DNA of 64,000 nucleotides from Chitinophagaceae bacterium DXS (lineage in GTDB: Bacteria; Bacteroidota; Bacteroidia; Chitinophagales; Chitinophagaceae), in the NCBI GenBank assembly GCA_030345135.1, contig CP128386.1, positions 3,249,677 to 3,313,676 on the forward strand. The letters run 5' to 3'. Below are positions 16,806 to 26,054 of this stretch, piece after piece. Position numbers and translations under genes: made by a program. The notes below the pieces were generated by a model. It was not told the origin of the DNA, ran no database searches, and saw only the letters and a list, made by a program, of their open reading frames with translations. The number at the start of each line of letters is the position of its first letter. The first letter of the stretch is position 1.

Positions 16806-19800
16806 ATGAATAAGTTTATAAAACGAATTATACATTTCTCATTACGCCACAGATACCTGGTGTTCTTTTTAACAGGAATACTCGCCGTAATTGGGTTTGT
16901 AAGCTATAAGAACACACCTATTGAAACATTTCCGGATGTTACCAATACACAGATCATTATCATTACACAGTGGCCCGGACGTAGCGCCGAAGAGGTGGAG
17001 AAATTTGTGACCATCCCACTGGAAACGGTGTTGAACTCCGTGCAGAAAAAGATTAACCTTCGCACAACATCATCATTTGGTTTATCCTACGTGCGGTTAA
17101 TTTTTGATGATGACGTAGATGATGCCTTTGCAAGACAACAGGTATTAAGCCGCCTTTCCAACGTTGATCTTCCGGATGAAATTAAACCCGACGTTCAGCC
17201 GCCATATGGCCCGACCGGTGAAATTTACCGTTACACACTGAAAAGTCCGACACGCAATATCCGCGACCTGTATACCATACAGGACTGGGTACTTGACAGG
17301 CAATTTAAATCCGTTCCCGGAGTAGCCGATGTGAATAGTTTTGGCGGCGAGGAAAGAAGTTTTGAAATAAGCGTGAACCCCAATTACCTGATAAAGTACG
17401 GCCTGACATCTCTTGATGTCTACAACGCCGTCGCAAGAAGTAATATCAACGTAGGTGGTGATGTTATTGAAAGAAACGGGCAGGCATATGTTGTTCGCGG
17501 TATTGGCCTGCTAAACAACATTGATGAGATTGAAAATATCATCGTTACAAAATTAAATGGCGTGCCCATTCTTGTGAAAAACCTGGCGCGCGTTGTAGAA
17601 GCCGGAAAGCCAAGACTCGGGCTGGTTTCAAGAGACACGGTAGGCGATGTGCTGGAAGGGATTGTTGTAATGCGGAAGGGCGAGAATCCTGCGGAAGTAC
17701 TTTCAAGAATTCATGATAAAGTAAAAGAACTGAATGAAACCATTTTGCCGAAGGATGTTCATATCGATACATTTTATGACCGTACCACACTGATGGATTA
17801 TGCAACGCACACGGTAATACACAACCTGATTGAAGGTATTGTCCTTGTGACCTGCATTGTATTGATCTTTATGGCTGACTGGCGAACCACAGTCACAGTA
17901 AGCATTATAATTCCGCTGGCGTTGTTGTTTGCCTTTATGTGCATGCGCATTAAAGGCATGACGGCAAACCTGCTTTCGATGGGTGCCGTCGACTTTGGTA
18001 TTATCATTGACGGGGCCGTGGTGATGGTCGAAGGATTGTTTGTAGCGCTCGACAGTAAAGCCAGGGAAGTGGGCATGGAGAAGTTTAACAAGCTGGCCAA
18101 GATGGGTTTATTTAAACAGGTTGGTACGGAAATGGGTAAGGCGATCTTCTTTTCCAAAGTCATTATCATTACCTGTTTGATTCCCATTTTCGCCTTCCAG
18201 AAAGTGGAAGGTAAGATGTTCTCGCCTCTGGCTTACACGCTCAGCTTTGCTTTATTAGGCGCCTTGATTCTTACACTAACGCTGGTACCGGCATTATCAA
18301 GTATCCTGCTAAAAAAGAATGTGAGGGAAAAGCACAACCCGGTTGTAACATTCTTTGAGAATGGTGTGAAATTTCTTTTCGAGCGTGCGTACAAAGTTCC
18401 TAAGCTAAGCTTATTGATCGCTGTATCGATAATGGCTGTTACCTTTTTCTCTGCCAAATTTCTCGGTTCCGAGTTTTTGCCCGAACTGGATGAAGGCGCA
18501 TTATGGGTAAAATCCCAATTACCGATGAGTGCATCTCTCAGCCAAAGTAAAGAGATCTCTGACCGCATGACAACCATCATCAGGCAATACCCGGAAGTAA
18601 GACACACGCTTGCGCAAATCGGCAGAACGAATGACGGAACAGATCCTAAGGGCTTTTTCAACGTTGAAATTGCGGTTGATCTGAAGCCAAAAGAGGAATG
18701 GCGCAAAGGCATTACAACGGAGGGCCTGATAGATAGCATGAACGTGCAGCTAAGCAAAATACCCGGACTTCTGCTCAATTATTCACAGCCAATCCGTGAT
18801 AACGTGGAAGAAGCTGTTGCGGGTGTGCCCGCGTCACTCGCAGTGAAAATATTCGGGCCGGATTTCAAGGTGCTTGACTCGCTGGCCGATGTCGTTCAAA
18901 CAACACTAGGCAAAGTTGAAGGTGTTGAAGATCTTGGTATTCTTCGAAATCTTGGTCAGCCGGAGTTCCGAATTGAACTGGATCAGCAAAAAATGGCGCT
19001 TTATGGTGTGAACACTGCCGATGCTCAGGCTGTTATCGAAATGGCCCTTGGAGGTAAGGCAGCAACAGAATTGTATGAGGGTGAACGCAAATTTGATATT
19101 CGTGTGCGCTATCAGAAAGATTTCAGGGATACGCGTGAAAAAATTGAAAGGTTAATGATCCCAACGCAGGATAGTGCAAAAATCCCCCTCAAGGAAATAT
19201 CTGCTATTCATACACTAACGGGGCCTGCATTTGTGTATCGTGACAATAACATGCGTTACATACCGGTGAAATTCTCCGTTCGTGGCAGAGACCTGGGAAG
19301 CACTATTGCCGATGCTCAAAACAAAGTAAACGCAGTGGTCAAACTTCCCGAAGGTTACAGAATGTCGTGGAACGGCGAATTTGAAAACCAGCAACGGGCA
19401 ACCAAAACGTTGTCTAATGTTGTGCCTGTCTGTCTGCTTGCAATTTTCCTGATCTTATTCATGATGTTCGGCAATGTAAAAGATGCTGTGTTAACCATTC
19501 TGAATGTACCGTTTGCACTCATTGGAGGCATACTCGCGCTACATGTAACAGGAATGAACTTCAGCATCAGTGCAGGTATTGGTTTTATCGCCCTGTTTGG
19601 TGTTTGTATTCAGAACGGTGTGATCCTCATCACTGTATTCAGGAAAAACCTGGAACAAAAAATGACGTTGAACCAGGCTATTCTACAAGGTGTTATCTCC
19701 CGTGTAAGACCTGTTGTAATGACCGCCCTGATGGCTGCTATAGGTCTGTTGCCCGCAGCAATCAGTACCGGTATTGGCAGCGAAACACAAAAACCGCTTG

Positions 19801-19946
19801 CGATTGTCGTAATCGGTGGTTTGATAACATCGACTATATTGACGTTGCTTATTTTACCAATTATTTACTCGTTGGTTTACCAGTTTATACATGATCGTAA
19901 AAACAGGAAGCTATTGGGAAAAATGGGTGTGGTGAGTAAGTCATAG
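16806..19946 (+). CDS. CusA/CzcA-family heavy-metal efflux RND pump, cassette 2
   Basis: 1046 residues. It has the same architecture as the pump at 10442: N-terminal helix, TFPDVTNTQIIIIT, GRSAEEVEKFVTIPLE, and helix-4 charged residues D396, D402 and E409. The C-terminal membrane half includes NFSISAGIGFIALFGVCIQNGVI, where pump 1 has ALAGICVQDGVI. That change, and others in the periplasmic loops, may reflect different ion preference. The protein works in the inner membrane as a proton-driven exporter with the channel and adaptor encoded just upstream. Confidence 0.93.
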   Translation: MNKFIKRIIHFSLRHRYLVFFLTGILAVIGFVSYKNTPIETFPDVTNTQIIIITQWPGRSAEEVEKFVTIPLETVLNSVQKKINLRTTSSFGLSYVRLIFDDDVDDAFARQQVLSRLSNVDLPDEIKPDVQPPYGPTGEIYRYTLKSPTRNIRDLYTIQDWVLDRQFKSVPGVADVNSFGGEERSFEISVNPNYLIKYGLTSLDVYNAVARSNINVGGDVIERNGQAYVVRGIGLLNNIDEIENIIVTKLNGVPILVKNLARVVEAGKPRLGLVSRDTVGDVLEGIVVMRKGENPAEVLSRIHDKVKELNETILPKDVHIDTFYDRTTLMDYATHTVIHNLIEGIVLVTCIVLIFMADWRTTVTVSIIIPLALLFAFMCMRIKGMTANLLSMGAVDFGIIIDGAVVMVEGLFVALDSKAREVGMEKFNKLAKMGLFKQVGTEMGKAIFFSKVIIITCLIPIFAFQKVEGKMFSPLAYTLSFALLGALILTLTLVPALSSILLKKNVREKHNPVVTFFENGVKFLFERAYKVPKLSLLIAVSIMAVTFFSAKFLGSEFLPELDEGALWVKSQLPMSASLSQSKEISDRMTTIIRQYPEVRHTLAQIGRTNDGTDPKGFFNVEIAVDLKPKEEWRKGITTEGLIDSMNVQLSKIPGLLLNYSQPIRDNVEEAVAGVPASLAVKIFGPDFKVLDSLADVVQTTLGKVEGVEDLGILRNLGQPEFRIELDQQKMALYGVNTADAQAVIEMALGGKAATELYEGERKFDIRVRYQKDFRDTREKIERLMIPTQDSAKIPLKEISAIHTLTGPAFVYRDNNMRYIPVKFSVRGRDLGSTIADAQNKVNAVVKLPEGYRMSWNGEFENQQRATKTLSNVVPVCLLAIFLILFMMFGNVKDAVLTILNVPFALIGGILALHVTGMNFSISAGIGFIALFGVCIQNGVILITVFRKNLEQKMTLNQAILQGVISRVRPVVMTALMAAIGLLPAAISTGIGSETQKPLAIVVIGGLITSTILTLLILPIIYSLVYQFIHDRKNRKLLGKMGVVSKS

Positions 19947-19948
19947 AG

Positions 19949-19979
19949 CTATGAGCTTTCAGCTATCAGCTGTCAGCTT
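19949..19979. repeat. AGCT-rich low-complexity tract
   Basis: Repeated AGCTATGAGCTTTCAGCT-type decamers follow the stop of pump 2. Similar AGCTGATAGCT tracts recur at 20235-20270 and throughout 51.1-52.35 kb. Confidence 0.5.
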
Positions 19980-20003
19980 TCCTAAAGGGAGATTTATATA
20001 GGT

Positions 20004-20042
20004 AAAAGGCTTGTTGATTTTTTTAAATCAACAAGCCTTTTT
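20004..20042 (+). terminator. Intrinsic terminator of RND cassette 2
   Basis: AAAAGGCTTGTTGATTT at 20004-20020 pairs perfectly with AAATCAACAAGCCTTTT across a four-T loop and continues into further T. A 17-bp stem of this kind can act in both directions, but only the plus strand has a gene ending here. Confidence 0.85.
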
Positions 20043-20363
20043 GCTATCTGCTTTAACCTGTGCACCAATGTGATTGTTTCCACAAAAGGCGAAAACCAAT
20101 GCCACGGTTCGTGTCTCACGAACTGTTTAACGATAAACATAATTTGCGCGGGCGAAAGCCAAATCCCTGGCTACAAATCATGTATGTTCATTTGTATCAA
20201 CATATTTTCATTAGACCGGATTTGTCAATCGCTTCCATAGCTAATAGCTAATAGCTGATAGCTCACAGCTTTTAACTACCAGTCATTAGCTTCTGCGGTA
20301 AATAACATTTTTTATACGGCAAAAGATGCAGCGTTTTTTACAGATAGATTTTAAATTTGTGGT
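20043..20363. promoter_or_regulatory. Upstream region of the barrel receptor gene
   Basis: No gene is seen. An AGCTAATAGCTGATAGCT low-complexity tract lies at about 20235-20270. TAAATTTG at 20352-20359 fits the Bacteroidota -7 box but sits four bases before the ATG at 20364, so either the message is leaderless or the match is chance. Confidence 0.3.
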
Positions 20364-23111
20364 ATGAAGAAAGTGACTGCCAGCCGCCATCAAATCATTT
20401 TGATACTCCTACTTCTTTCTGTAACTTCTGCCTTTAGTCAGCAAACAAAATTATCGGGCCGTGTATTTTCATCTCCCGCGAAGGATCCTGTCTCTCAGGC
20501 AACAGTTCAGTTATTAAAAAAAGACTCAACGGTAGCTAGGTCGGTGCTAACGGATAGCACTGGTAAATTTACATTTTCCGGCATGGCAGCGGGTCCTTAC
20601 ACATTGCGGATCAATGCACTTAGCTTCACAACGTTTGACAAAGCTGTTTCATTTAAAAACGGAAATTCAAAAGTTGCGATGGACTCCATTTTTCTTGCAC
20701 CGTCGTACGATGCTTTAACATCGGTTACAATCGTCGCAAAAAAAGCTACCGTAGCTATAAAAACCGACACAACCGAATTCACCGCATCAGCAGTTAAAGT
20801 CCGCAAGAACGGTACTGTTGAAGACGTGTTTAAGAAAATCCCGGGCATGGAGGTTGACAAAAACGGATCAATAAAAGCCCAGGGTGAGCCTGTCACTAAG
20901 ATCTATGTAGATGGCAAACCTTTCTTTGGATCTGATTTAAAATCCGTTACGCAAAACTTCCCTGCAGACATCATTGACAAGATCCAGGTGATTGATAAAC
21001 GTAGTGACCAGGCATTGGCAACAAACGTTGAAGATGGTGTTCGTGAAAAGATCATCAACATCACATTGAAAAAGAACAGAAAACGTGGCCTGTTTGGCAA
21101 AGAATATGCAGGATACGGAACAGACAACCGGTACGAGGTAAAAGGCAATGTCAACATGTTTAACAATGAGCGTAAAATAGCCATTGTAGCCGGAGCGAAT
21201 AACACAGGAAGAAATGACAACGGTAGTAGTGATAATGCTTCTTACGACAATTGGAACGGCATCACCGACAATAAACAACTGAAAGCCAATTATGCCGATA
21301 AGTTTGGCAAGACGCTCGACTTCAGCGCGTGGGCTGGTTATGACAGGAATAAGACAGTGAAACAACAATCGATCAGCAGGCAGAACATATTCACTGATTC
21401 TTCCACTTATTACGACGAAAAAAACAACAACACATCCATCAACAATAATTTGTATACCGGCATCTATCTTGAATTTAAACCGGATTCACTCACTATGGTT
21501 CGCGTTAATCAAAATGCAGGATATAATATCAGCCATTATGATGGAGCTTCAGTTTTTAATACAACATTGCCCGGCGGAGCTGTAAAAATAAATGAGGGCG
21601 CCAGGCTAAGCACCAACAAAACAACCGTTCCTACGTCAAATGGTCAAATCAGTCTCAATCACCGCTTTGGCAAAACAAGAAGGAACTTGTTCATGAACTT
21701 CTGGCATGATATCAATAACAGGCAATCAGGTAGCTATAATCAATCAAATAACTACTTCACGCCTGTTGATAGCACCGCATATAGCTTGTTACTGAATCAA
21801 TATCAGAATTACCAGGATCACGGAACACGTTTGGGATCCAGTGTGAGCTACAGTGAGCCGGTTGGCAGAAGGGGTGTTCTTAACTTTGGATACAATTACA
21901 GTTATGGCAAAAATAATTCACCCAAAGAAGTGTATGACTATAACGCCCAAACAGGCTATTACGATCATTTCAATGATTCGCTAAGCAATCACTTCAATAA
22001 TTTTACGTACAACAATACGGCATCCGTTAACTATAATTATAATGGCAAGAACAGTGGGTTTGGGGTTGGCGCCCGTTGGCAGGATGCAAAGCTTGTGAGT
22101 GAGACTTTTGGTAAAGACACATCTTACAAACAATCTTATGCAGGCTTCTCTCCTAACCTTAGCTATTATTCAAACGGAAGAAGAAGAAGATTCAACGTTT
22201 ATTACAATTTCAATTTACAAGCGCCTCAGGCTATACAATTGCAGCCGATAGTGGACAATACCAACCCTTTGTATTTAAGACTCGGCAATCCGGGATTAAA
22301 GTTTGCGCAAATACACAATGCGCGCTATACATACAACTACTACAATTCACGCAAAGAAACAGGCTTTAACTCCAACGCAAGTTTCTCTGCCATCGTAGAC
22401 AACATTGTTAGCAGCAACACTTTCGATCAAACTACCGGAAGGCAGGCAACACAACCTGTTAACATGGACGGAGCATACAACTGGAACGCATGGTTCTCTT
22501 ATTTCAGACCATTCGTTTTCGGAAGAGAAAAAATAAAATGGAACATCAACCTGTATGCCAATGCCTCTCACAACATCAATCTGTTGAATGGCGAGGAAAA
22601 CAAAACCAACAATACTTATTCAAAAGTTTACATGGGTTTGACATACGACACACCTGAATGGATAGATCTTCATACTGATGTTAGTCTTGTCAGACAAACA
22701 AGCGACTACTCTCTTCAGCCAGATCTAAGCAACACTTCCTATTTCTTTGTTGTAAGCCCCAATGTAACCTTCTCCATCTCCGGTAAAACAGAAATCAATA
22801 TTGACTATGATTACAGGCAAACAACCGGCCAGGCAGCCGGGTATAACACAACCATCAACATGTTGAATGCAGATGTAGTGCAGTATTTCTCCGAGAAAAA
22901 AGATGTATGGTTAAAACTGAAAGCATATGATCTGCTGAATCAGAATGTCAGCATCTGGCGCAGCACCGGTGACAACTACATTCAGGATACAAGGTCAAAT
23001 GTATTGTCAAGATTTCTTTTAGTTAGTCTCAATTTCCGCTTGAATAAGTTTAATACTAAACAGGAAACGCTGGATTTCCCGGGAAATAATAAGATGTCGA
23101 GAGAGATGTAG
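20364..23111 (+). CDS. Outer-membrane beta-barrel receptor (OMP_b-brl_3 type, TonB-receptor-like)
   Basis: 915 residues. A signal peptide (IILILLLLSVTSAFSQ) is followed by a carboxypeptidase-regulatory-like beta-sandwich at about 28-105 (SGRVFSSPAKDPVSQATVQL), then a plug-like region at about 140-225 (VEDVFKKIPGMEVDKNG, VYVDG-like IYVDGKPFFGS). The remaining ~680 residues are a strand-rich, Tyr/Asn-rich beta barrel ending in a long C-terminal strand series. Such proteins resemble TonB-dependent transporters, but their substrates are mostly unknown. It follows the metal-efflux cassettes in the same direction but after a terminator, so it is likely transcribed separately. Confidence 0.85.
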   Translation: MKKVTASRHQIILILLLLSVTSAFSQQTKLSGRVFSSPAKDPVSQATVQLLKKDSTVARSVLTDSTGKFTFSGMAAGPYTLRINALSFTTFDKAVSFKNGNSKVAMDSIFLAPSYDALTSVTIVAKKATVAIKTDTTEFTASAVKVRKNGTVEDVFKKIPGMEVDKNGSIKAQGEPVTKIYVDGKPFFGSDLKSVTQNFPADIIDKIQVIDKRSDQALATNVEDGVREKIINITLKKNRKRGLFGKEYAGYGTDNRYEVKGNVNMFNNERKIAIVAGANNTGRNDNGSSDNASYDNWNGITDNKQLKANYADKFGKTLDFSAWAGYDRNKTVKQQSISRQNIFTDSSTYYDEKNNNTSINNNLYTGIYLEFKPDSLTMVRVNQNAGYNISHYDGASVFNTTLPGGAVKINEGARLSTNKTTVPTSNGQISLNHRFGKTRRNLFMNFWHDINNRQSGSYNQSNNYFTPVDSTAYSLLLNQYQNYQDHGTRLGSSVSYSEPVGRRGVLNFGYNYSYGKNNSPKEVYDYNAQTGYYDHFNDSLSNHFNNFTYNNTASVNYNYNGKNSGFGVGARWQDAKLVSETFGKDTSYKQSYAGFSPNLSYYSNGRRRRFNVYYNFNLQAPQAIQLQPIVDNTNPLYLRLGNPGLKFAQIHNARYTYNYYNSRKETGFNSNASFSAIVDNIVSSNTFDQTTGRQATQPVNMDGAYNWNAWFSYFRPFVFGREKIKWNINLYANASHNINLLNGEENKTNNTYSKVYMGLTYDTPEWIDLHTDVSLVRQTSDYSLQPDLSNTSYFFVVSPNVTFSISGKTEINIDYDYRQTTGQAAGYNTTINMLNADVVQYFSEKKDVWLKLKAYDLLNQNVSIWRSTGDNYIQDTRSNVLSRFLLVSLNFRLNKFNTKQETLDFPGNNKMSREM

Positions 23112-23200
23112 GATGAATGTGATGATCGCTGATGTAGTGATCGCTGATTTCAGGATGTCTGATTTGAAGATCTCTGATTTAAGGATCATTGATTTGCTCC
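23112..23200. repeat. Short degenerate tandem repeat after the receptor gene
   Basis: GATCGCTGAT / GATGTCTGATTT / GATCTCTGATTT / GATCATTGATTT occur with a spacing of about 15 bases. The open frame through it encodes only an artefactual repetitive peptide. Confidence 0.5.
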
Positions 23201-23299
23201 AATGCTATCCTGATTTTTTTTGCCAGGCTACGTCCCAGGTTAATTATGATCTGGATTATTTACAACCGGTACCCAACCACATAATTTACTATAAGCTAC

Positions 23300-23329
23300 A
23301 AAAACAAAACCCCGGTAAGATTACCGGGG
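23300..23329 (-). terminator. Orphan terminator hairpin on the minus strand
   Basis: CCCCGGTAA-GA-TTACCGGGG is a perfect 9-bp stem. Read on the minus strand it is followed by TTTTGTTTTT. No protein-coding gene ends here on that strand. Confidence 0.5.
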
Positions 23330-23420
23330 TACTAACAAACCAAAACAGCCTCTCATTAACTAGGGCTTCAATTGTAGCCATCGCTATTTGAAGCTGTCAA
23401 ACTCTTCTCGTATAGTCATT
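23310..23420 (-). ncRNA. Possible small RNA ending at the orphan terminator
   Basis: Upstream of the terminator on the minus strand lies a second hairpin (arms CTTCAA/TTGAAG with an inner TAGC/GCTA at 23367-23394). No usable reading frame was found between it and about 23700. This is compatible with a short structured transcript, but no promoter was recognised. Confidence 0.2.
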
Positions 23421-23715
23421 TCAATCTGGTCTTATTAAGCATGGCTCGTCAACATGAGTGAACGTGCTTTATCGAGTCATTGCAACGCTAAGTATGACAT
23501 GTCTGCACTATTCTCTGTGCTACTCTGTGTCTTCCCGTGCCCTCTGTGTCCCATTACCCTCCACAAAATTCAAACAAAAACATACAAATTTCAAACATCT
23601 TACATTTTACGCCATATATATTTAGCATTCGGTTTTATGCTGTTTACCAATGGTTTTGATGGCTCATTTTTTGCAGTTTTCGCCAAAATATTGAACATTG
23701 CAAAAAAATAGATTT

Positions 23716-24084
23716 ATGAAAAAGATATTGGTGATGCTGGCCGTTCTGTTTTCTTTGACTGCTGCTCATGCGCAGACTGCAAAAGAACTGATCGGCAAGT
23801 GGAAACTGGTTCGCTGGACAGGCGCTGACGGAAAAGACAGGGATATTAAAACCTACTTCAAAACCGACCAGGTTTACCAGGTGTTTAAAGAAGGCGATGA
23901 GTTTGAAAGCATCAACGGTGAAAAAGTTAGCAAGGGCAAATGGAAACTTTCTAGTGACAATAAGAAACTGACCATCAAATCCGGTATAATGATCACGGAT
24001 TTTACAATGGAAGTTTTTGATCAAAATAAAAGAGTGATGAATTCCAAATTCGGAGTCATGGAATACATCAAACAATCATCCTGA
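23716..24084 (+). CDS. Secreted lipocalin-like protein
   Basis: 122 residues from the ATG at 23716; a TTG at 23698 is in frame but would put charged residues before the signal peptide. The signal (MKKILVMLAVLFSLTAAHA) is followed by KELIGKWKLVRWTGADGKD. The GKWKL entry strand and alternating strands up to SKGKWKLSSDNKKLTI are typical of short lipocalin-like domains in Bacteroidota. It probably binds a small hydrophobic ligand or has a structural role in the periplasm; no specific function can be given. It stands alone between long intergenic stretches. Confidence 0.65.
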   Translation: MKKILVMLAVLFSLTAAHAQTAKELIGKWKLVRWTGADGKDRDIKTYFKTDQVYQVFKEGDEFESINGEKVSKGKWKLSSDNKKLTIKSGIMITDFTMEVFDQNKRVMNSKFGVMEYIKQSS

Positions 24085-24093
24085 AATTTGATA

Positions 24094-24126
24094 CTAAATC
24101 CCCCGGAATACACCGGGGGTATTTAG
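24094..24126 (+). terminator. Terminator-like hairpin after the lipocalin-like gene
   Basis: CTAAAT-CCCCCGG pairs with CCGGGGG-TATTTAG around a six-base loop, with a single bulge, ten bases after the stop. No pure T run follows (TATTTAGTTATTT). Confidence 0.6.
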
Positions 24127-24184
24127 TTATTTGCCAAAAACAATCTGCTGTTTTCATCCATTCCTCATTGTACGATCCACCGCT

Positions 24185-24356
24185 TTATTCTGTAAATAAC
24201 TGTACATCCTTCACTTTCTCCCGAAACCATAGCAGCATTTTCTCCCTTACCTCTGTTGGCCCATGCATAGTAAGGAATGGCTACAAACTGCTGCTGACTG
24301 GTGGATACCTGCTCGCCATTTGCCACGACATTTACTGTGTTATTCGATATTGCTTC
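24185..24356 (-). pseudogene. C-terminal remnant of a GH127 (DUF1680)-like glycosidase with frameshift
   Basis: Read on the minus strand, this stretch encodes SNNTVNVVANGEQ, then FVAIPYYAWANRGKGE. The IPYYAWANRGxGEM signature is familiar from the C-terminus of GH127/DUF1680 beta-L-arabinofuranosidase-like proteins. After RGKGE the frame must shift by one base, in the run GAGAAAATG, to continue as MLLWFREKVKDVQLFTE and the stop at 24187-24185. Upstream the frame meets a stop at 24359-24357 and then the REP-like element at 24419-24482. The rest of the enzyme is absent, so this is a decayed fragment. Confidence 0.55.
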
Positions 24357-25156
24357 TTATCACCAGGCCGTTACGGACGATCATATTAAGTTGCGTTGAC
24401 GAAGATTGAACATCATGTCAACGACAGGAGACATCTCCAAACATTCAACAGGTTTAATTTTGTGGGACCTCTCCTATCGTCGTGACGGTGCGTATTCGTC
24501 TTGTTGCCATATTATCGAATTGATCTTCGTTCAAACACTGCCATCCCTTAATAATCCGGGTTTTGCTTTAGGTTACAGTTCGTTGAGATCTTTTCGCCAT
24601 TTTTATAAATGTATAATTGACATTTATAAAAATAGCGCTTTTTCTCAAAAAACAAAAAAAAGTGTACTTTTTACAATTATTATTTATAACCCGGAAATCA
24701 AGTCTGTTGGAGGCTAAATTTTTAACGGTCATTTCTGTTTAAGATGCGCTCAACAGGTTGTTGATCATTTCCGGAACCGCTTTGTACCCGGCTTCACCTT
24801 TTCCCGAAGCGAGGTTTTACAGTAAAAACCCAATAGATACTGCCTTGCGCTTGGCGAAGCCATTTGAAATGTTTAACTTAAACTAAAGATGACATTTTTG
24901 TGAGGAAAGGAGATTGTGAAGCTGAAGAATGCTTAACGATGATTATCCCGGACCTCATTTGAACGCAGTAAACTTATCCTGCCCCCTTCTGCCATTCACA
25001 GGGTTACTTGCTGCTTTAATAAAAGACAAACCAAAATTGAATATATGCTGCGAAATACGTACTGTTCTTAAATATCCTCCCGCCGCGAAGCCGGTTATTT
25101 AATTAATGACCTGCTCATCCAACACATATCACTTTATACTTTCAATATAACGGAAA
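24357..25156. other. Gene-free stretch with a REP-like pair
   Basis: CAACGACAGGAGACATCTCC at 24419-24438 and GGGACCTCTCCTATCGTCG at 24464-24482 form the same inverted pair as at 10.16-10.29 kb. The remaining ~670 bases show no convincing coding frame, RNA gene or strong promoter. Confidence 0.5.
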
Positions 25157-25945
25157 ATGAAATATTCTTTGTTATTTAGAACAGATGCCTGGGTACTATG
25201 CCTGTTTCTCTTCGTCGGATGCATTTTCATGGTATCTCTGGGAAAATTAGTCCAAATTAAATTCTTCAGCCATGATGTACAGGAATCCAGAGGTGGTGTT
25301 AACTCGCTGCTCGGTGCACTCTTTGGGCTATGGGGCTTTATGCTGGCGTTTACTTTCAGCCAGTCCTCAGCAAGATTTGATAACGTACGCACCATTATGG
25401 TTGATGAATCAAACGTCATCCGGAATACTATCCTGCGCGTTGAGACGTTTCCAGATAGCATTCGTACCGGCCTGCGACCTGACATGCAGAAATACCTGGA
25501 AGCGCAGATAGATTATTACAAATACGCAGCAGATCTCGAAAAATTTATCAAAGCAAAACAAACCACCGAAGATGTCAAAAAGCAACTTTGGATGAAAACA
25601 ATAGCAGCGTCACATCTGCCCAACATGGGTATAACCAGTGCCAATATGTTGGCTTCTCTCACCGGCATGTATGACATTGCTTCCAAACGCGATGCACTGC
25701 TCCTGTCTGATGTTCCCGAGTTGGTGGTCTACATGCTTTTTTTTCTGGCATTATGTATCAGCTTTATCGGCGGTTTTACAACGCCCGCCAACATTAAGCC
25801 TAAGGAATGGCTTGTTATAGTAGGCTTTTTGTTGCTGGCATCAATAATTATCTACATAACTTTCGACCTTGCCAGACCATTGAGAGGTTTTATAAAACCA
25901 ACGATTGGAATTGACAGGCTGGCGGAATTGAGAAAGCTGATGTAA
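25157..25945 (+). CDS. DUF4239 (bestrophin-like) membrane protein
   Basis: 262 residues with four hydrophobic helices, at about 11-31, 48-66, 192-212 and 220-240. The two helix pairs are separated by a soluble segment of ~120 residues. The motif GALFGLWGFMLAFTFSQSSARFDNVR and the following DESNVIRNT fit the bestrophin-like DUF4239 family, whose function is not established, though an ion-channel relation has been suggested. The neighbourhood gives no further clue: a gene-free region precedes it and a repeat block follows. Confidence 0.7.
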   Translation: MKYSLLFRTDAWVLCLFLFVGCIFMVSLGKLVQIKFFSHDVQESRGGVNSLLGALFGLWGFMLAFTFSQSSARFDNVRTIMVDESNVIRNTILRVETFPDSIRTGLRPDMQKYLEAQIDYYKYAADLEKFIKAKQTTEDVKKQLWMKTIAASHLPNMGITSANMLASLTGMYDIASKRDALLLSDVPELVVYMLFFLALCISFIGGFTTPANIKPKEWLVIVGFLLLASIIIYITFDLARPLRGFIKPTIGIDRLAELRKLM

Positions 25946-26054
25946 TTTTTTAAACCACATAAGGTATGTAAGGATATTTAAGAACCCGGTTCCGTCAGTC
26001 CTTATTTCCCAAAGCTTACTTAATAGCATTTTCTAGAACAACGTAATTAATTTA

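Noticed and set aside
23113-23391. Frame of 92 codons after the barrel receptor
   Set aside because: Its start is a degenerate repeat (IADV/ISDL pattern) and it runs through the orphan terminator hairpin.
24406-24717. 103-codon frame on the plus strand
   Set aside because: It reads through the REP-like pair and has no signal, domain or codon pattern like the neighbouring genes.
24723-24800. Minus-strand stretch encoding a 24-residue tail (KGEAGYKAVPEMINNLLSAS)
   Set aside because: It looks somewhat like the end of a decayed gene, but it is short, bounded by stops and matches no family I can name.
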